Assembly: GCA_934561515.1 (NCBI GenBank)
Contig: CAKTGM010000002.1
Coordinates: 62,001-126,000 of the forward strand
Reading direction: 5' to 3'
From: an uncultured Oscillospiraceae bacterium
GTDB lineage: Bacteria; Bacillota; Clostridia; Oscillospirales; Oscillospiraceae
Length of the DNA stretch: 64,000 nucleotides
Made by a program: the position numbers and the translations under genes
The notes under the pieces: model-generated
Seen by the model: the letters and a program-made list of their open reading frames with translations, nothing else
Databases searched by the model: none
What the model was told of the DNA's origin: nothing
Shown here: positions 48,433 through 57,272 of the stretch, piece after piece
Numbering within the stretch: position 1 is the first letter of the stretch
Layout of the letters: each line of letters begins with the position of its first letter

Positions 48433-50217
48433 ATGACGAATTTGACGAACAACAAGGCGGCGCTGTCGTGGATCGAAGAGATGACCGCCATCACCAAGCC
48501 GGACAAGATCGTCTGGATCACGGGAGAAGAGGACCAGATCGCCGCGCTGCGCGAGCAGGCCGTTGAAGAGGGCATCCTCATCAGGCTCAACCCGGACAAG
48601 CTGCCGGGCTGCTATCTGCACCGCACCGACCCCGACGACGTGGCGCGCGTGGAGGACCGCACCTTCATCTGCTGCGAAAAGGAAGAGGACGCAGGCCCCA
48701 CGAACCACTGGATGGACCCGAAGGAAATGTACGAAAAGATGTACGCCCTCGCCGACGGCGCTTACAAGGGCCGCACCATGTACATCATCCCCTACTCCAT
48801 GTCCATCATCGGCTCGCCGTTTGCCAAATACGGCTTTGAACTGACAGACTCCATTTATGTTGTGCTCAATATGCACATCATGACCCGCGTGGGAAAGGCC
48901 GTGTGCGATGCGCTCGGCGACGATACGGGCTTCATCAAGGGATTGCACTGTCAGTGCAATCTCGATAAGAACAACAAGTACATCGTCCACTTCCCGCAGG
49001 ACAATACCATCATTTCGATGAACTCCAACTACGGCGGCAACGTCCTTCAGGGCAAGAAGTGCTTCGCCCTGCGCATTGCCTCGAACCTTGGCCGGCAGGA
49101 GGGCTGGATGGCGGAGCATATGCTCATCCTCGGCATCCAGAACCCGCGCGGCGAGATCAAGTACATCTCCGCGGCCTTCCCCTCCGCCTGCGGCAAGACG
49201 AACCTTGCCATGCTCATCCCGCCGGAGGGTCTCCAGCGCTGGGGCTGGCGCGTGTGGTGCGTGGGCGATGATATCGCGTGGCTTCGCGTCGGCAAGGACG
49301 GCAGGCTCTGGGCCGTGAACCCCGAGAACGGCTTCTTCGGCGTAGCGCCGGGCACATCCATGAAGTCGAACCCCAACGCGCTCATCTCCACGCACAAGGA
49401 CACGATCTTTACGAACGTTGCCCTCGACCTGAGCGACAATACCGTCTGGTGGGAAGGTCTCAACAAGACGCCGCCTGCCCGTGCGATCGACTGGCGCGGC
49501 CGCCCGTGGACGCCGCAGAGCCCCGAAAAGGCGGCGCATCCCAACAGCCGCTTCACCGCGCCCGCGCGCAACTGCCCGTGCCTGAGCCCGGAGTTTGACA
49601 ATCCCGAGGGCGTGCCCATCAGTGCCATCATCTTCGGCGGACGCCGCGCGAAGACCGCGCCGCTCGTCTACCAGTCCTTCAACTGGCAGCACGGCGTGTT
49701 CATCGGCTCGATCATGGCCTCGGAGACCACAGCCGCGGCGACCGGTGCGGTCGGCGTGGTGCGCCGCGACCCGATGGCGATGCTGCCCTTCTGCGGCTAC
49801 CACATGGGCGACTACTGGCAGCACTGGCTCGACATGGGCAAGAAGATCCCCAAGCCGCCGAAGATCTTCAACGTCAACTGGTTCCGCACCGACGAGGACG
49901 GCAACTTTGCCTGGCCCGGCTTTGGCGACAATATGCGCGTTTTGCAGTGGATCATCTCGCGCGCCGACAATGAGATCGGCGCGGCGGAGACCGCGCTCGG
50001 CTACGAGCCGAACACGCACGATATCGACATGGAGGGTCTCGATATGTCGATGTACGACATGAGAAACCTCCTCTCGGTCGACCGCGACCTCTGGCTTAAG
50101 GAGTGCGAGAATGCGCGCGCCTACTACGAAAAGATCGGCAAGGTGCCGGGCGAGCTCTACGACGAGCTTGACGCGCTCGAAATGCGCCTGAACCGCGGCT
50201 ACAAGGTAGAGCACTGA
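48433..50217 (+). CDS. pckG: Phosphoenolpyruvate carboxykinase (GTP)
   Basis: 594 residues. Interconverts oxaloacetate and PEP with GTP/GDP. It is the GTP-type enzyme: the kinase P-loop is FPSACGKTN, with WCVGDDIAWLR, NCPCLSPEFDNPEGVPISA and FIGSIMASETTAAATGAVG, and overall length near 600. Most Firmicutes carry the shorter ATP type, so this form is worth noting. In gut Clostridia the enzyme commonly works in the carboxylating direction during fermentation. GAGGAAAAG precedes the ATG. Confidence 0.96.
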   Translation: MTNLTNNKAALSWIEEMTAITKPDKIVWITGEEDQIAALREQAVEEGILIRLNPDKLPGCYLHRTDPDDVARVEDRTFICCEKEEDAGPTNHWMDPKEMYEKMYALADGAYKGRTMYIIPYSMSIIGSPFAKYGFELTDSIYVVLNMHIMTRVGKAVCDALGDDTGFIKGLHCQCNLDKNNKYIVHFPQDNTIISMNSNYGGNVLQGKKCFALRIASNLGRQEGWMAEHMLILGIQNPRGEIKYISAAFPSACGKTNLAMLIPPEGLQRWGWRVWCVGDDIAWLRVGKDGRLWAVNPENGFFGVAPGTSMKSNPNALISTHKDTIFTNVALDLSDNTVWWEGLNKTPPARAIDWRGRPWTPQSPEKAAHPNSRFTAPARNCPCLSPEFDNPEGVPISAIIFGGRRAKTAPLVYQSFNWQHGVFIGSIMASETTAAATGAVGVVRRDPMAMLPFCGYHMGDYWQHWLDMGKKIPKPPKIFNVNWFRTDEDGNFAWPGFGDNMRVLQWIISRADNEIGAAETALGYEPNTHDIDMEGLDMSMYDMRNLLSVDRDLWLKECENARAYYEKIGKVPGELYDELDALEMRLNRGYKVEH

Positions 50218-50227
50218 GAAAAATAAC

Positions 50228-50262
50228 AAAAAAGGAACCGCTCACTGAGCGGTTCCTTTTTT
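50228..50262. terminator. pckG terminator (convergent with the SGNH gene)
   Basis: A 16-bp stem AAAAAAGGAACCGCTC with its complement, ACT loop, T6. Confidence 0.9.
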
Positions 50263-50271
50263 GCTTGCCGA

Positions 50272-51129
50272 TCACCGTACCACGCCGAACTGAAAGAGAT
50301 AGTCGCGCCACATCGCATAGTAGGGCGCCTTGACGTGCACGCCGTCGCCGGAGTATTCCGGCGTCAGCGCGCCGGTATCGTCGTCAAAGACGGGGTTGCA
50401 GTCGATGTAGAAGACCGTCTCGTTGTCGGCGAGCTTGCAAAGCTCTGCGTTGCGCGCGTCGATGGTCGAGTTCTTGAAGAAGGTCGTGTCCGACTTTTCC
50501 TGCGTCGTGTGGAAGATGGCCTGTAGGAAGATGATGGCGTCGGGCTGCAACTCGCGTATCTCATCGAGCAGCACCTTGTACTGCGCGGCCCAGCTCTCCG
50601 CCGTGCCGGTGCCGAGCTCGTTGATGCCGAGCATCAGGTAGATCTTGCCATAGTGCTTGCCGCGGAGCGCCTGGGCGAGCGTCTGCCTGCCGGGGAACTC
50701 CGCTTTTTCCACCGCCGACCAGACGGTCAGCCCGTTGTGGCAGAGATAGTCGGCGTTGGGAAGGCCCGCGTAGTCCTTGAAGCCGTCGGTGTGCGAGTCG
50801 CCGATGAAAAGGGCATCGTCAAAGTAGCTCGCGTCCACCGTGGTGAAGGGGGAGTCCGGCTCAACGGGCTTAGGTTCAGGCGCGGGCTCGGGCGCGGGCG
50901 CAGGCGCAGGCTCGGGCGCGGCGGGCGGCTCGGGCGCTGCCTTTTCGCTCCACGGGTACACCCCGTCGGCGGCTGCGAGCGCCACCGCCGCGATGGGCGG
51001 CGTTTTCTTGTCGAGCTTTGATAGGTAGCTGCCGTACACGTCCGTGGGGTCAAGCAGCGGGTAGACATTGAGCGCGGCCGCGCTCAACAGGCACAGCGGC
51101 AGCAGAAGGGATGGGATTCGGGAGGACAT
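50272..51129 (-). CDS. SGNH/GDSL-family exported hydrolase paired with an MBOAT acyltransferase
   Basis: 285 residues. N-terminal anchor (LLLPLCLLSAAALNVYPLL), a low-complexity Pro/Ala/Glu linker of about 30 residues (PEPAPAPAPEPAPEPKP) that could span the wall, then the SGNH core: block I FIGDSHTDGF, block III MLGINELG and the catalytic SGDGVHV. The same layout as AlgX/DltD-like partners of MBOAT proteins, which acetylate surface polymers. AAGGAGA precedes the ATG; MBOAT lies 11 bp upstream in the operon. Confidence 0.85.
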   Translation of the reverse strand: MSSRIPSLLLPLCLLSAAALNVYPLLDPTDVYGSYLSKLDKKTPPIAAVALAAADGVYPWSEKAAPEPPAAPEPAPAPAPEPAPEPKPVEPDSPFTTVDASYFDDALFIGDSHTDGFKDYAGLPNADYLCHNGLTVWSAVEKAEFPGRQTLAQALRGKHYGKIYLMLGINELGTGTAESWAAQYKVLLDEIRELQPDAIIFLQAIFHTTQEKSDTTFFKNSTIDARNAELCKLADNETVFYIDCNPVFDDDTGALTPEYSGDGVHVKAPYYAMWRDYLFQFGVVR

Positions 51130-51140
51130 GGACGATCTCC

Positions 51141-52526
51141 TTAAAAACGAGAATAGAGGAAGGCGTTGCCCGAGGATGTAGCGATGAAGTACACGCACAC
51201 CCAGAAGAGGACAAAGAGCGGCAGATCGATGCGCAGCGTGCCGCGGTGCTTTTCATAAAAGCGGCGGGGCTGCGGCAGGCAGAAAAGCACAGACAAAAGC
51301 AGCAGCCACCAGTAGGACGAGAGCAGCTTGAGCGCATCCTGCGCGGACACTAAGCTGTGCGTGCCGAAAAACGGGAACAGGCGGGAAAAATACGCGCCGA
51401 TGTCGGAAAGCTTTGTGATGCGGAAGACGACCCACGTCTGCGGGATGACGAAGAGCAGGTAGAGGTGCGAGAGGAGCTTGTGCTCCTTGAGAAAGCCGCC
51501 GATGCAGAATTTTTCAAGCAGGATGAAGGCGAGCAGCATCACGCCCCAGAGGACGAAGTTCCAGCTTGCCCCGTGCCAGAGACCGGTGAAGACCCACACG
51601 ACCGTCAGCGCGAGCGCCGTGCGCGCCTTTCCGCGGCGGCTGCCGCCGAGGGGGATGTAGAGATAGTCGCGGAACCAGGTGCCGAGCGTGATGTGCCAGC
51701 GGCGGTAGAACTCGCTCACCGAGCGGGCGGTGTAGGGGAGGTCAAAGTTGCGCGGCACGGGCAGCCCCAGCATCTGCCCGAGGCCCATCGCCATGAGAGA
51801 ATAGCCGGAAAAGTCGAAGTAGAGCTGCAAGCTGTAGCTCGCCGCGCCGAGCCACGCGAGCGGCGCAGAAAGATAGCCGTAGCCGATGCGCTCGAGCGAG
51901 GCCCACAGCGGCGCGAGCTGGTCGGCCAGCAGCACCTTGAAGCAAAGCCCGACGGCAAAGCACTCAAAGCCGAGGAAAACGTCGTCGCGCGCGATCGTGC
52001 GCTCCTTGAGCGCGCCGCGCCACTCATCGTAGCGAAGGATGGGGCCCATCGTCAGCTGCGGGAAGGCGAGGACGAAGGCGGAGAAGTCGACGAGATTCCG
52101 CTCCGCACGCGCGCCGCGGTACACATCGATGAGATAGCCCGCGCTCTGGAAGAGGTAGAAGCTCACGCCGAGCGGCAGGGCAAGATGGACGAGGGAGAAG
52201 GTCTGCCCCGTCAGTTTGCCCAGATTTTCCAGCAAAAATGCGGCGTACTTAAAGTAGACCAGTCCGAAAAGGTCGGTGCACAGGCCAAAAAGCAGCAGCG
52301 CCCTGCGCGCGCGGACGGCTTTCCCATCCATCGCGCGAGCGAGAACATAGTGGAAGAGAACGGACGCGCCCAAAAGAAGCGCATCGCGCGTGCCCGCACC
52401 GAGAAGGTAGAACGCGGCGCTGCCGAGCACGAGCACGGCATTCTTGCAGCGGAAGGGGACGAGATAATAAACCGCGAAAAAGAGCGGCAGAAAGTAAAAA
52501 AGAAACGTAAGGTCAGAAAAACTCAC
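51141..52526 (-). CDS. MBOAT-family O-acyltransferase
   Basis: 461 residues with a GTG start behind ACAGGAG. Ten or more helices. Typical features: LPLGVSFYLFQSAGYLIDVY, FDFSGYSLMAMGLGQMLG, RRWHITLGTWFRDYLYIPLGG and the catalytic histidine in GLWHGASWNFVLWG. Related to AlgI/DltB, which pass acyl groups across the membrane for modification of surface polysaccharide. Together with the SGNH protein it forms a two-gene cassette; the polymer is not identifiable. Upstream in-frame extension has no ribosome site. Confidence 0.93.
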   Translation of the reverse strand: MSFSDLTFLFYFLPLFFAVYYLVPFRCKNAVLVLGSAAFYLLGAGTRDALLLGASVLFHYVLARAMDGKAVRARRALLLFGLCTDLFGLVYFKYAAFLLENLGKLTGQTFSLVHLALPLGVSFYLFQSAGYLIDVYRGARAERNLVDFSAFVLAFPQLTMGPILRYDEWRGALKERTIARDDVFLGFECFAVGLCFKVLLADQLAPLWASLERIGYGYLSAPLAWLGAASYSLQLYFDFSGYSLMAMGLGQMLGLPVPRNFDLPYTARSVSEFYRRWHITLGTWFRDYLYIPLGGSRRGKARTALALTVVWVFTGLWHGASWNFVLWGVMLLAFILLEKFCIGGFLKEHKLLSHLYLLFVIPQTWVVFRITKLSDIGAYFSRLFPFFGTHSLVSAQDALKLLSSYWWLLLLSVLFCLPQPRRFYEKHRGTLRIDLPLFVLFWVCVYFIATSSGNAFLYSRF

Positions 52527-52562
52527 GGGAAAGCTCCTGTCAAAGATAGTCGGCTGGGCCGT

Positions 52563-52591
52563 ATTGTATACGCAATGCCCGCGCGCGGCAA
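52563..52591 (-). promoter_or_regulatory. Promoter of the MBOAT-SGNH operon
   Basis: On the minus strand TTGCCG, 17 nt, TACAAT; about 35 nt of leader. Confidence 0.6.
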
Positions 52592-52626
52592 TGGAAAAAA
52601 GCGGAAATTCCGAAAGAAACCGCCGG

Positions 52627-52679
52627 GTAAACCAAAATGCGAGATTCCGGTTTACATACGGCGGTAAGCGTGCTACAAT
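52627..52679 (+). promoter_or_regulatory. birA promoter with BirA-type operator
   Basis: TTTACA, 17 nt, TACAAT with TGC extension. The -35 lies inside the right half of GTAAACC-N15-GGTTTAC (52627-52633, 52649-52655), the arm length and spacing of BirA operators. Further down, GTAAC-N6-GTTAC-N5-GTAAC (about 52761-52787) forms a second cluster just before the ribosome site. Confidence 0.65.
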
Positions 52680-52800
52680 CCAAAGACGGCAGCGGCGGAA
52701 CGCGGTATTTGACGTTATGTCAATCGTAAGCGATAAGCCGCCGCCTGTCAACTTCAAAAGAGTAACATTTCGGTTACATTTTGTAACGGCGGAGGACGCT

Positions 52801-53802
52801 ATGGGAAAAGAAACGGTTTTGGCATTGCTGCTGCGCGAAAAGGGACGCTTCGTCTCGGGCGAGGCCATCAGCGCCTCGCTCGGCATCACCCGCGCGGCGA
52901 TCTGGAAGAGCATTTCCGCCCTGCGCGCGCAGGGCTATGAGATCGAGGCCGTGCCGGGGCGCGGCTACTGCCTCAAGGAGCTGCCCGATGTGCTCAGCGA
53001 GCAGACCGTGCGCAGCTTTCTTGGCACGGTGAAGACGCTTGGCGGGCGCATCGACTGCTTTGACTCCATCGACTCGACCAACGCCTACCTAAAGCGCATC
53101 GCGCTCGATGGCGCGCCGGACGGCACGGTCGCCGTTGCGGCAGAGCAGACGAGCGGACGCGGCCGGCGCGGCCGCAGCTTCCAGAGCGCGGCGGGCAAGG
53201 GCGTGTACCTTTCTGTTTTGCTGCGCCCGGAATTAACGCCCGCGCAGCTCATGCCGCTCACGGGCCTCGTTGCCGTTGCGATGAGCCGCGCGGTCGACCG
53301 CGTGGGCGGCACGAACGTGCAGATCAAGTGGACGAACGACCTTGTGCTCAACGGCAGAAAGCTCTGCGGCATCCTGACCGAGCTGAGCGTGGAGGGCGAG
53401 ACGGGCGCGCTGCAATATGTTGTGGCGGGCATCGGCATCAACGTCAGCCAGCGCGAGGAGGACTTTGAAGGCGACGTTGCGCAGATCGCAACGTCCATCC
53501 TGCGCGAAACGGGCAGGCGCGTCTCGCGCGCGGCGCTGGCCGCGGCGATGATCGAGGAGCTTGACGCGCTCTACGCAGCGCTCAAGTCGGGCGATACGAG
53601 CGGCTACCTCGAGGAATACCGCCGCCGCTGCGTGACCATCGGGCGCGAGGTGCAGCTTTTGTGGCAGGATACGAAGGAAAAGGTCACGGCGCTGGACGTG
53701 GACGAGGAATTCGGACTCATCGTGCGCCGCGAAAACGGCACGGTCGAGACCGTCCGCACAGGAGAGGTGTCGGTGCGCGGCCTTTACGGGTATGTGGAGT
53801 GA
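52801..53802 (+). CDS. birA: Biotin protein ligase / transcriptional repressor BirA
   Basis: 333 residues. Joins biotin to acyl carriers and, through an N-terminal winged helix, represses biotin genes. HTH region residues 1-65 (GEAISASLGITRAAIWKSIS); catalytic domain with DSTNAYL, the glycine-rich TSGRGRRGRSF, IKWTNDLVLNGRKLCGIL and C-terminal SH3-like domain. GGAGGAC precedes the ATG. The operator-like repeats upstream suggest self-control. Confidence 0.95.
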   Translation: MGKETVLALLLREKGRFVSGEAISASLGITRAAIWKSISALRAQGYEIEAVPGRGYCLKELPDVLSEQTVRSFLGTVKTLGGRIDCFDSIDSTNAYLKRIALDGAPDGTVAVAAEQTSGRGRRGRSFQSAAGKGVYLSVLLRPELTPAQLMPLTGLVAVAMSRAVDRVGGTNVQIKWTNDLVLNGRKLCGILTELSVEGETGALQYVVAGIGINVSQREEDFEGDVAQIATSILRETGRRVSRAALAAAMIEELDALYAALKSGDTSGYLEEYRRRCVTIGREVQLLWQDTKEKVTALDVDEEFGLIVRRENGTVETVRTGEVSVRGLYGYVE

Positions 53803-53853
53803 GCGCACGATTTCGGGAATGCGCGGCTTTTCGGGCGCGTAACACAGGCAAAA

Positions 53854-53884
53854 AAACGGGAGCGGCTGATAGCTGCTCCCGTTT
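53854..53884 (-). terminator. udk terminator
   Basis: A 13-bp stem (AAACGGGAGC core, one G-U) that on the minus strand ends in T7; on the plus strand it has only TTT and would end birA poorly. Confidence 0.75.
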
Positions 53885-53890
53885 CTGATC

Positions 53891-54508
53891 TCAATCCGCG
53901 GCGGCGATGTGGCTTGCGATGCGCTGCATGATCATGTCAAGCGCGACTAAGTTGTGCCCGCCCTCGAGCACGATGATGTCGGCATACTTGCGGCTCGGCT
54001 CGACAAACTCCTCGTGCATGGGCTTGACGGTCGTTAAATACTGCGTGATGACGCTCTCGAGCGTGCGGCCGCGGTCGCGCACGTCGCGCAGGGCGCGGCG
54101 CAGGATGCGCACATCCGCATCGGTCTCAACAAAGATCTTGATGTCCAGCATCTCGCGCAGGCGCGGGTCCTGAAAAATGAGGATGCCCTCGACGATGACG
54201 ACCTTGCTCGGCAGGACGAGCTCGGTCTCATCCGTGCGCTGGTGCTCGGAGAAGGAATAGACGGGGCAGCGGATGGCCTTGCCCGCCTTGAGCTCCTTGA
54301 GCTGCTCGACCATGAGGTCAGTCTCAAAAGCGTCGGGGTGGTCGTAGTTCTGCTGGCAGCGCTCTTCAAAGGGAAGGTCCTGGTGCTTATAGTAGCTGTC
54401 GTGGTGGACAACGCTGATATCGTCGCCGAAATGCTGCTTCAAGTGCTCGGTGAGCGTCGTCTTGCCAGAGCCGGTGCCGCCTGCAATGCCGATAAAAATG
54501 GTGTTCAT
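53891..54508 (-). CDS. udk: Uridine kinase
   Basis: 205 residues. Phosphorylates uridine/cytidine in the salvage pathway. P-loop GGTGSGKTT (residues 10-18), HHDSYYKH, NYDHPDAFETDLM, PVYSFSEHQR and EGILIFQDPRLR are all characteristic. GGAGG precedes the ATG. Single gene with its own promoter and terminator. Confidence 0.96.
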   Translation of the reverse strand: MNTIFIGIAGGTGSGKTTLTEHLKQHFGDDISVVHHDSYYKHQDLPFEERCQQNYDHPDAFETDLMVEQLKELKAGKAIRCPVYSFSEHQRTDETELVLPSKVVIVEGILIFQDPRLREMLDIKIFVETDADVRILRRALRDVRDRGRTLESVITQYLTTVKPMHEEFVEPSRKYADIIVLEGGHNLVALDMIMQRIASHIAAAD

Positions 54509-54542
54509 CGCCGCATCCTCCGTGTGTGTCGTATTTTTTACT

Positions 54543-54571
54543 ATTATAGGGGCGGCGGGCCGGAAAAGCAA
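54543..54571 (-). promoter_or_regulatory. udk promoter
   Basis: On the minus strand TTGCTT, 17 nt, TATAAT. Confidence 0.75.
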
Positions 54572-54601
54572 GGCGGCGGTTTAAAATTTTGTTCGTTGCA
54601 G

Positions 54602-54630
54602 TTGACGCGGGGCAAAAAAACAAGTATTAT
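54602..54630 (+). promoter_or_regulatory. Promoter of the zinc-ribbon/Ig-like protein
   Basis: TTGACG, 17 nt, TATTAT; about 65 nt of leader. Confidence 0.7.
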
Positions 54631-54698
54631 GTAAAGGAGCGGCGCGGTCTGCGCGCCCGCAGAAGCAACGATTTGTGAAAAAAGAAAGGAGCGGCGCT

Positions 54699-55394
54699 AT
54701 GGATCTTCTCAAATGTCCGCGCTGCGGTGAGGAATATTCCCCCAGCTATCGCAGATGCCCCTTCTGCGAGGAGGGCGACCATCCGCGCAAGATCAGCAAG
54801 CACAACGGCACGGGAAAGGGCGGCGGCCGCCGCGTTTCGGATAAAAAGCAGACGCACTCCGCCCGCGGTGCGATGGCTGCGGTCGTCGTGGTGGCGCTGC
54901 TGCTTTTGAGCTGGTCGCTCTTTGGCGACGAGATCGTCGCCAAGATCGGCCCCAATGAGGACGGCGACAAGCCCGGCGTGCAGGACGAGATCAACAAGCC
55001 GGTGGACGGCGAGACGGACGCAGACGGCGAAAATGACCCCGGACTCGGCGATGAGCCGAACGTGGGCGATGTGACGGGCGGCGAAACGACCGACCCCGGC
55101 ACGACCGCCCCGGTCACCCCGGCGGTGGACGCCTCGGCGCTGAGCGTCAAGACGAACGTCGGCACGACCCTTCCCAAGGACGTGACGGGCAACTTCGACT
55201 GCACGATCAAGGCGAGCGAATCCATCCGCCTGAGCATTTCCGGAACGGATGCAGCCGTCACCTGGGCGGTGGCGGACGCAAGCGTCCTGTCCATCTCGGC
55301 AGACGGCACGATCTCGCCCATCAAGGCGGGCATCACGACTGTGACGGCCACGGTCGGCGGCGCGGTGCTGACGATCACGGTGCGCATCAAGTGA
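54699..55394 (+). CDS. Zinc-ribbon membrane protein with C-terminal bacterial Ig-like (BIG2) domain
   Basis: 231 residues in a four-part layout: an N-terminal zinc ribbon (CPRCGEEYSPSYRRCPFC, cytoplasmic), a basic stretch, one membrane helix at about 57-75 (GAMAAVVVVALLLLSWSLF), a ~65-residue acidic Gly/Asp/Thr linker, and a BIG2 domain (AVTWAVADASVLSISADGTI, IKAGITTVTATVGGAVLTI). AAAGGAG precedes the ATG. A cell-surface or signalling role is plausible; function unknown. Confidence 0.75.
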   Translation: MDLLKCPRCGEEYSPSYRRCPFCEEGDHPRKISKHNGTGKGGGRRVSDKKQTHSARGAMAAVVVVALLLLSWSLFGDEIVAKIGPNEDGDKPGVQDEINKPVDGETDADGENDPGLGDEPNVGDVTGGETTDPGTTAPVTPAVDASALSVKTNVGTTLPKDVTGNFDCTIKASESIRLSISGTDAAVTWAVADASVLSISADGTISPIKAGITTVTATVGGAVLTITVRIK

Positions 55395-55396
55395 AC

Positions 55397-55428
55397 AAAA
55401 AAGAGCTGCTTTCCGGCAGCTCTTTTTT
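55397..55428 (+). terminator. Terminator after the Ig-like protein gene
   Basis: A 13-bp stem AAAAAAGAGCTGC with its complement, 6-nt loop, T6. Confidence 0.9.
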
Positions 55429-55451
55429 CATGCAAAAAGGGGCGGCTTTCC

Positions 55452-55480
55452 TTGCAAGGCCTGCGCGCCTGTGCTACAAT
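55452..55480 (+). promoter_or_regulatory. Promoter of the ABC exporter - YlmH - DUF896 - XpaC operon
   Basis: TTGCAA, 17 nt, TACAAT with TGC extension. Confidence 0.8.
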
Positions 55481-55514
55481 TATCTTGAATCCTTATATGC
55501 AGGAGTAAGATGAC

Positions 55515-57272
55515 ATGACGACTCGCGATTTCCAGAATAAAAAACCGCTTGCGATCCTTTTATCCTATTTCAAGCCGCACCGCGGCCTGTTTGTTTTAGA
55601 CCTTGTGTGCGCAACGATCGTTGCCCTCGTCGACCTTGCCTTCCCGCTGGTCACGCGCAAGTCGATGTATGATCTTCTGCCCAATCAGCAGTACCGCGCG
55701 TTTTTTACCGTGATGGCCGTGATGATGGCGGCATTTATCGTGCGCGCGCTGTTATACTATGTGATCGCCTACTGGGGCCACACCTTCGGCATCCGCGTGG
55801 AGGCGGACATCCGCCGCGACCTCTTCATCCATGTGCAGGAGCTGGATGTGAGCTTTTTTGACCACAACCGCACGGGCCAGCTCATGAGCAGGCTGACGAG
55901 CGACCTTTTTGAGATCACGGAGCTTGCCCACCACGGGCCGGAGGATCTGCTCATCTCCACGCTCACGATCCTCGGCGCGCTCGGCATCATGGCCTCGATC
56001 GAATGGCGCTTGACGCTTGTGGTCGCGTGCATCCTGCCGGTGTTCCTCGCGGCCATCATGTCCCGCCGGCGCAAGATGAGCGCCGCCTCGCGCAACGAAA
56101 AGCAGAAGACCGCCGCCATCAACGTCGGCATCGAGTCCTCGCTCTCGGGCATCCGCACGGCGCGCGCCTTTGCCAACGAATCGGAGGAGATCGATAAATT
56201 CAACACCGCGAACGAGAACTTCAAGCGCTCCAAGCGCGCCTTCCACCATGAGATGGGCGTTTTCAACGCGACGATGGAGTTCTTCATGACGCTCCTCTCC
56301 ACCGCCGTCATCGCTGTCGGCGGCTACCTCATCATGCGCGGCGAGATGAACTACATCGACCTCATCACCTTCTCACTCTACATCACGGCCTTCATCAGCC
56401 CCGTGCGCAAGCTTGCAAACTTCTCTGAAATTTTCGCGCGCGGCTTTGCGGGCGTGGAGCGCTTCGTTGCGCTGATGCGCGTGGAGCCCGCGCTCAAGGA
56501 TGCGCCGGACGCGAAGGCGCTTGAAGCCTGCCGCGGCGAGATCGACGTTGACCATGTGAGCTTTGCCTACGACACGGAGAAGGAAACGGGCGGCGTGCTG
56601 CACGATGTGAGCGTGCACATCGCGCCGGGCGAGGTCATCGCCATCGTGGGGCCCTCCGGCGGCGGCAAGTCGACGCTCTGCCAGCTCATCCCGCGCTTTT
56701 ATGAGGTGAGCGGCGGCGCGATCCGCATCGACGGGGAGGACGTGCGGAAGATCACGCAGTCCTCGCTCCACCGCGCCATCGGCATCGTGCAGCAGGATGT
56801 CTTCCTCTTTGCCGACACCGTGCGCGAGAACATCCGCTACGGCCGCCCGGAGGCGACGGACGAGGAGATCGTCGCGGCGGCAAAGCGCGCGGAGATCTAT
56901 GACGACATCATGGCCATGCCGAACGGCTTTGATACCTATGTCGGCGAGCGCGGCACGATGCTCTCCGGCGGACAGAAGCAGCGCGTTTCCATCGCGCGCA
57001 TCTTCCTCAAAAATCCCTCCATCCTCATTCTGGACGAGGCCACGAGCGCGCTCGACAGCGTGACGGAGGTGAAGATCCAGCACGCCTTCGACGAGCTTTC
57101 GCGCGGGCGCACGACGCTTATCATCGCCCACCGCCTCTCGACCATCCGCTCGGCGGACCGCATCCTCGTTATCGAGGACGGGCGCATCGTCGAGCAGGGC
57201 AGCCATGACGCGCTCCTTGAAAAGCACGGCGAGTACGCCGCGCTGTGGCGCACGCAGAACGGAGCGAGCTGA
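55515..57272 (+). CDS. ABC exporter half-transporter (ATPase fused to membrane domain)
   Basis: 585 residues. Six membrane helices in the first ~320 residues (type-1 exporter fold; coupling region FFDHNRTGQLMSRLTSD), then the nucleotide-binding domain: Walker A GPSGGGKST, signature LSGGQKQRVSIAR, Walker B ILILDEATSALDS, H-loop IAHRLSTI. Works as a homodimer or with a partner; no second half-transporter is adjacent. Its stop overlaps the next start (TGATG). Substrate unknown. Confidence 0.95.
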   Translation: MTTRDFQNKKPLAILLSYFKPHRGLFVLDLVCATIVALVDLAFPLVTRKSMYDLLPNQQYRAFFTVMAVMMAAFIVRALLYYVIAYWGHTFGIRVEADIRRDLFIHVQELDVSFFDHNRTGQLMSRLTSDLFEITELAHHGPEDLLISTLTILGALGIMASIEWRLTLVVACILPVFLAAIMSRRRKMSAASRNEKQKTAAINVGIESSLSGIRTARAFANESEEIDKFNTANENFKRSKRAFHHEMGVFNATMEFFMTLLSTAVIAVGGYLIMRGEMNYIDLITFSLYITAFISPVRKLANFSEIFARGFAGVERFVALMRVEPALKDAPDAKALEACRGEIDVDHVSFAYDTEKETGGVLHDVSVHIAPGEVIAIVGPSGGGKSTLCQLIPRFYEVSGGAIRIDGEDVRKITQSSLHRAIGIVQQDVFLFADTVRENIRYGRPEATDEEIVAAAKRAEIYDDIMAMPNGFDTYVGERGTMLSGGQKQRVSIARIFLKNPSILILDEATSALDSVTEVKIQHAFDELSRGRTTLIIAHRLSTIRSADRILVIEDGRIVEQGSHDALLEKHGEYAALWRTQNGAS

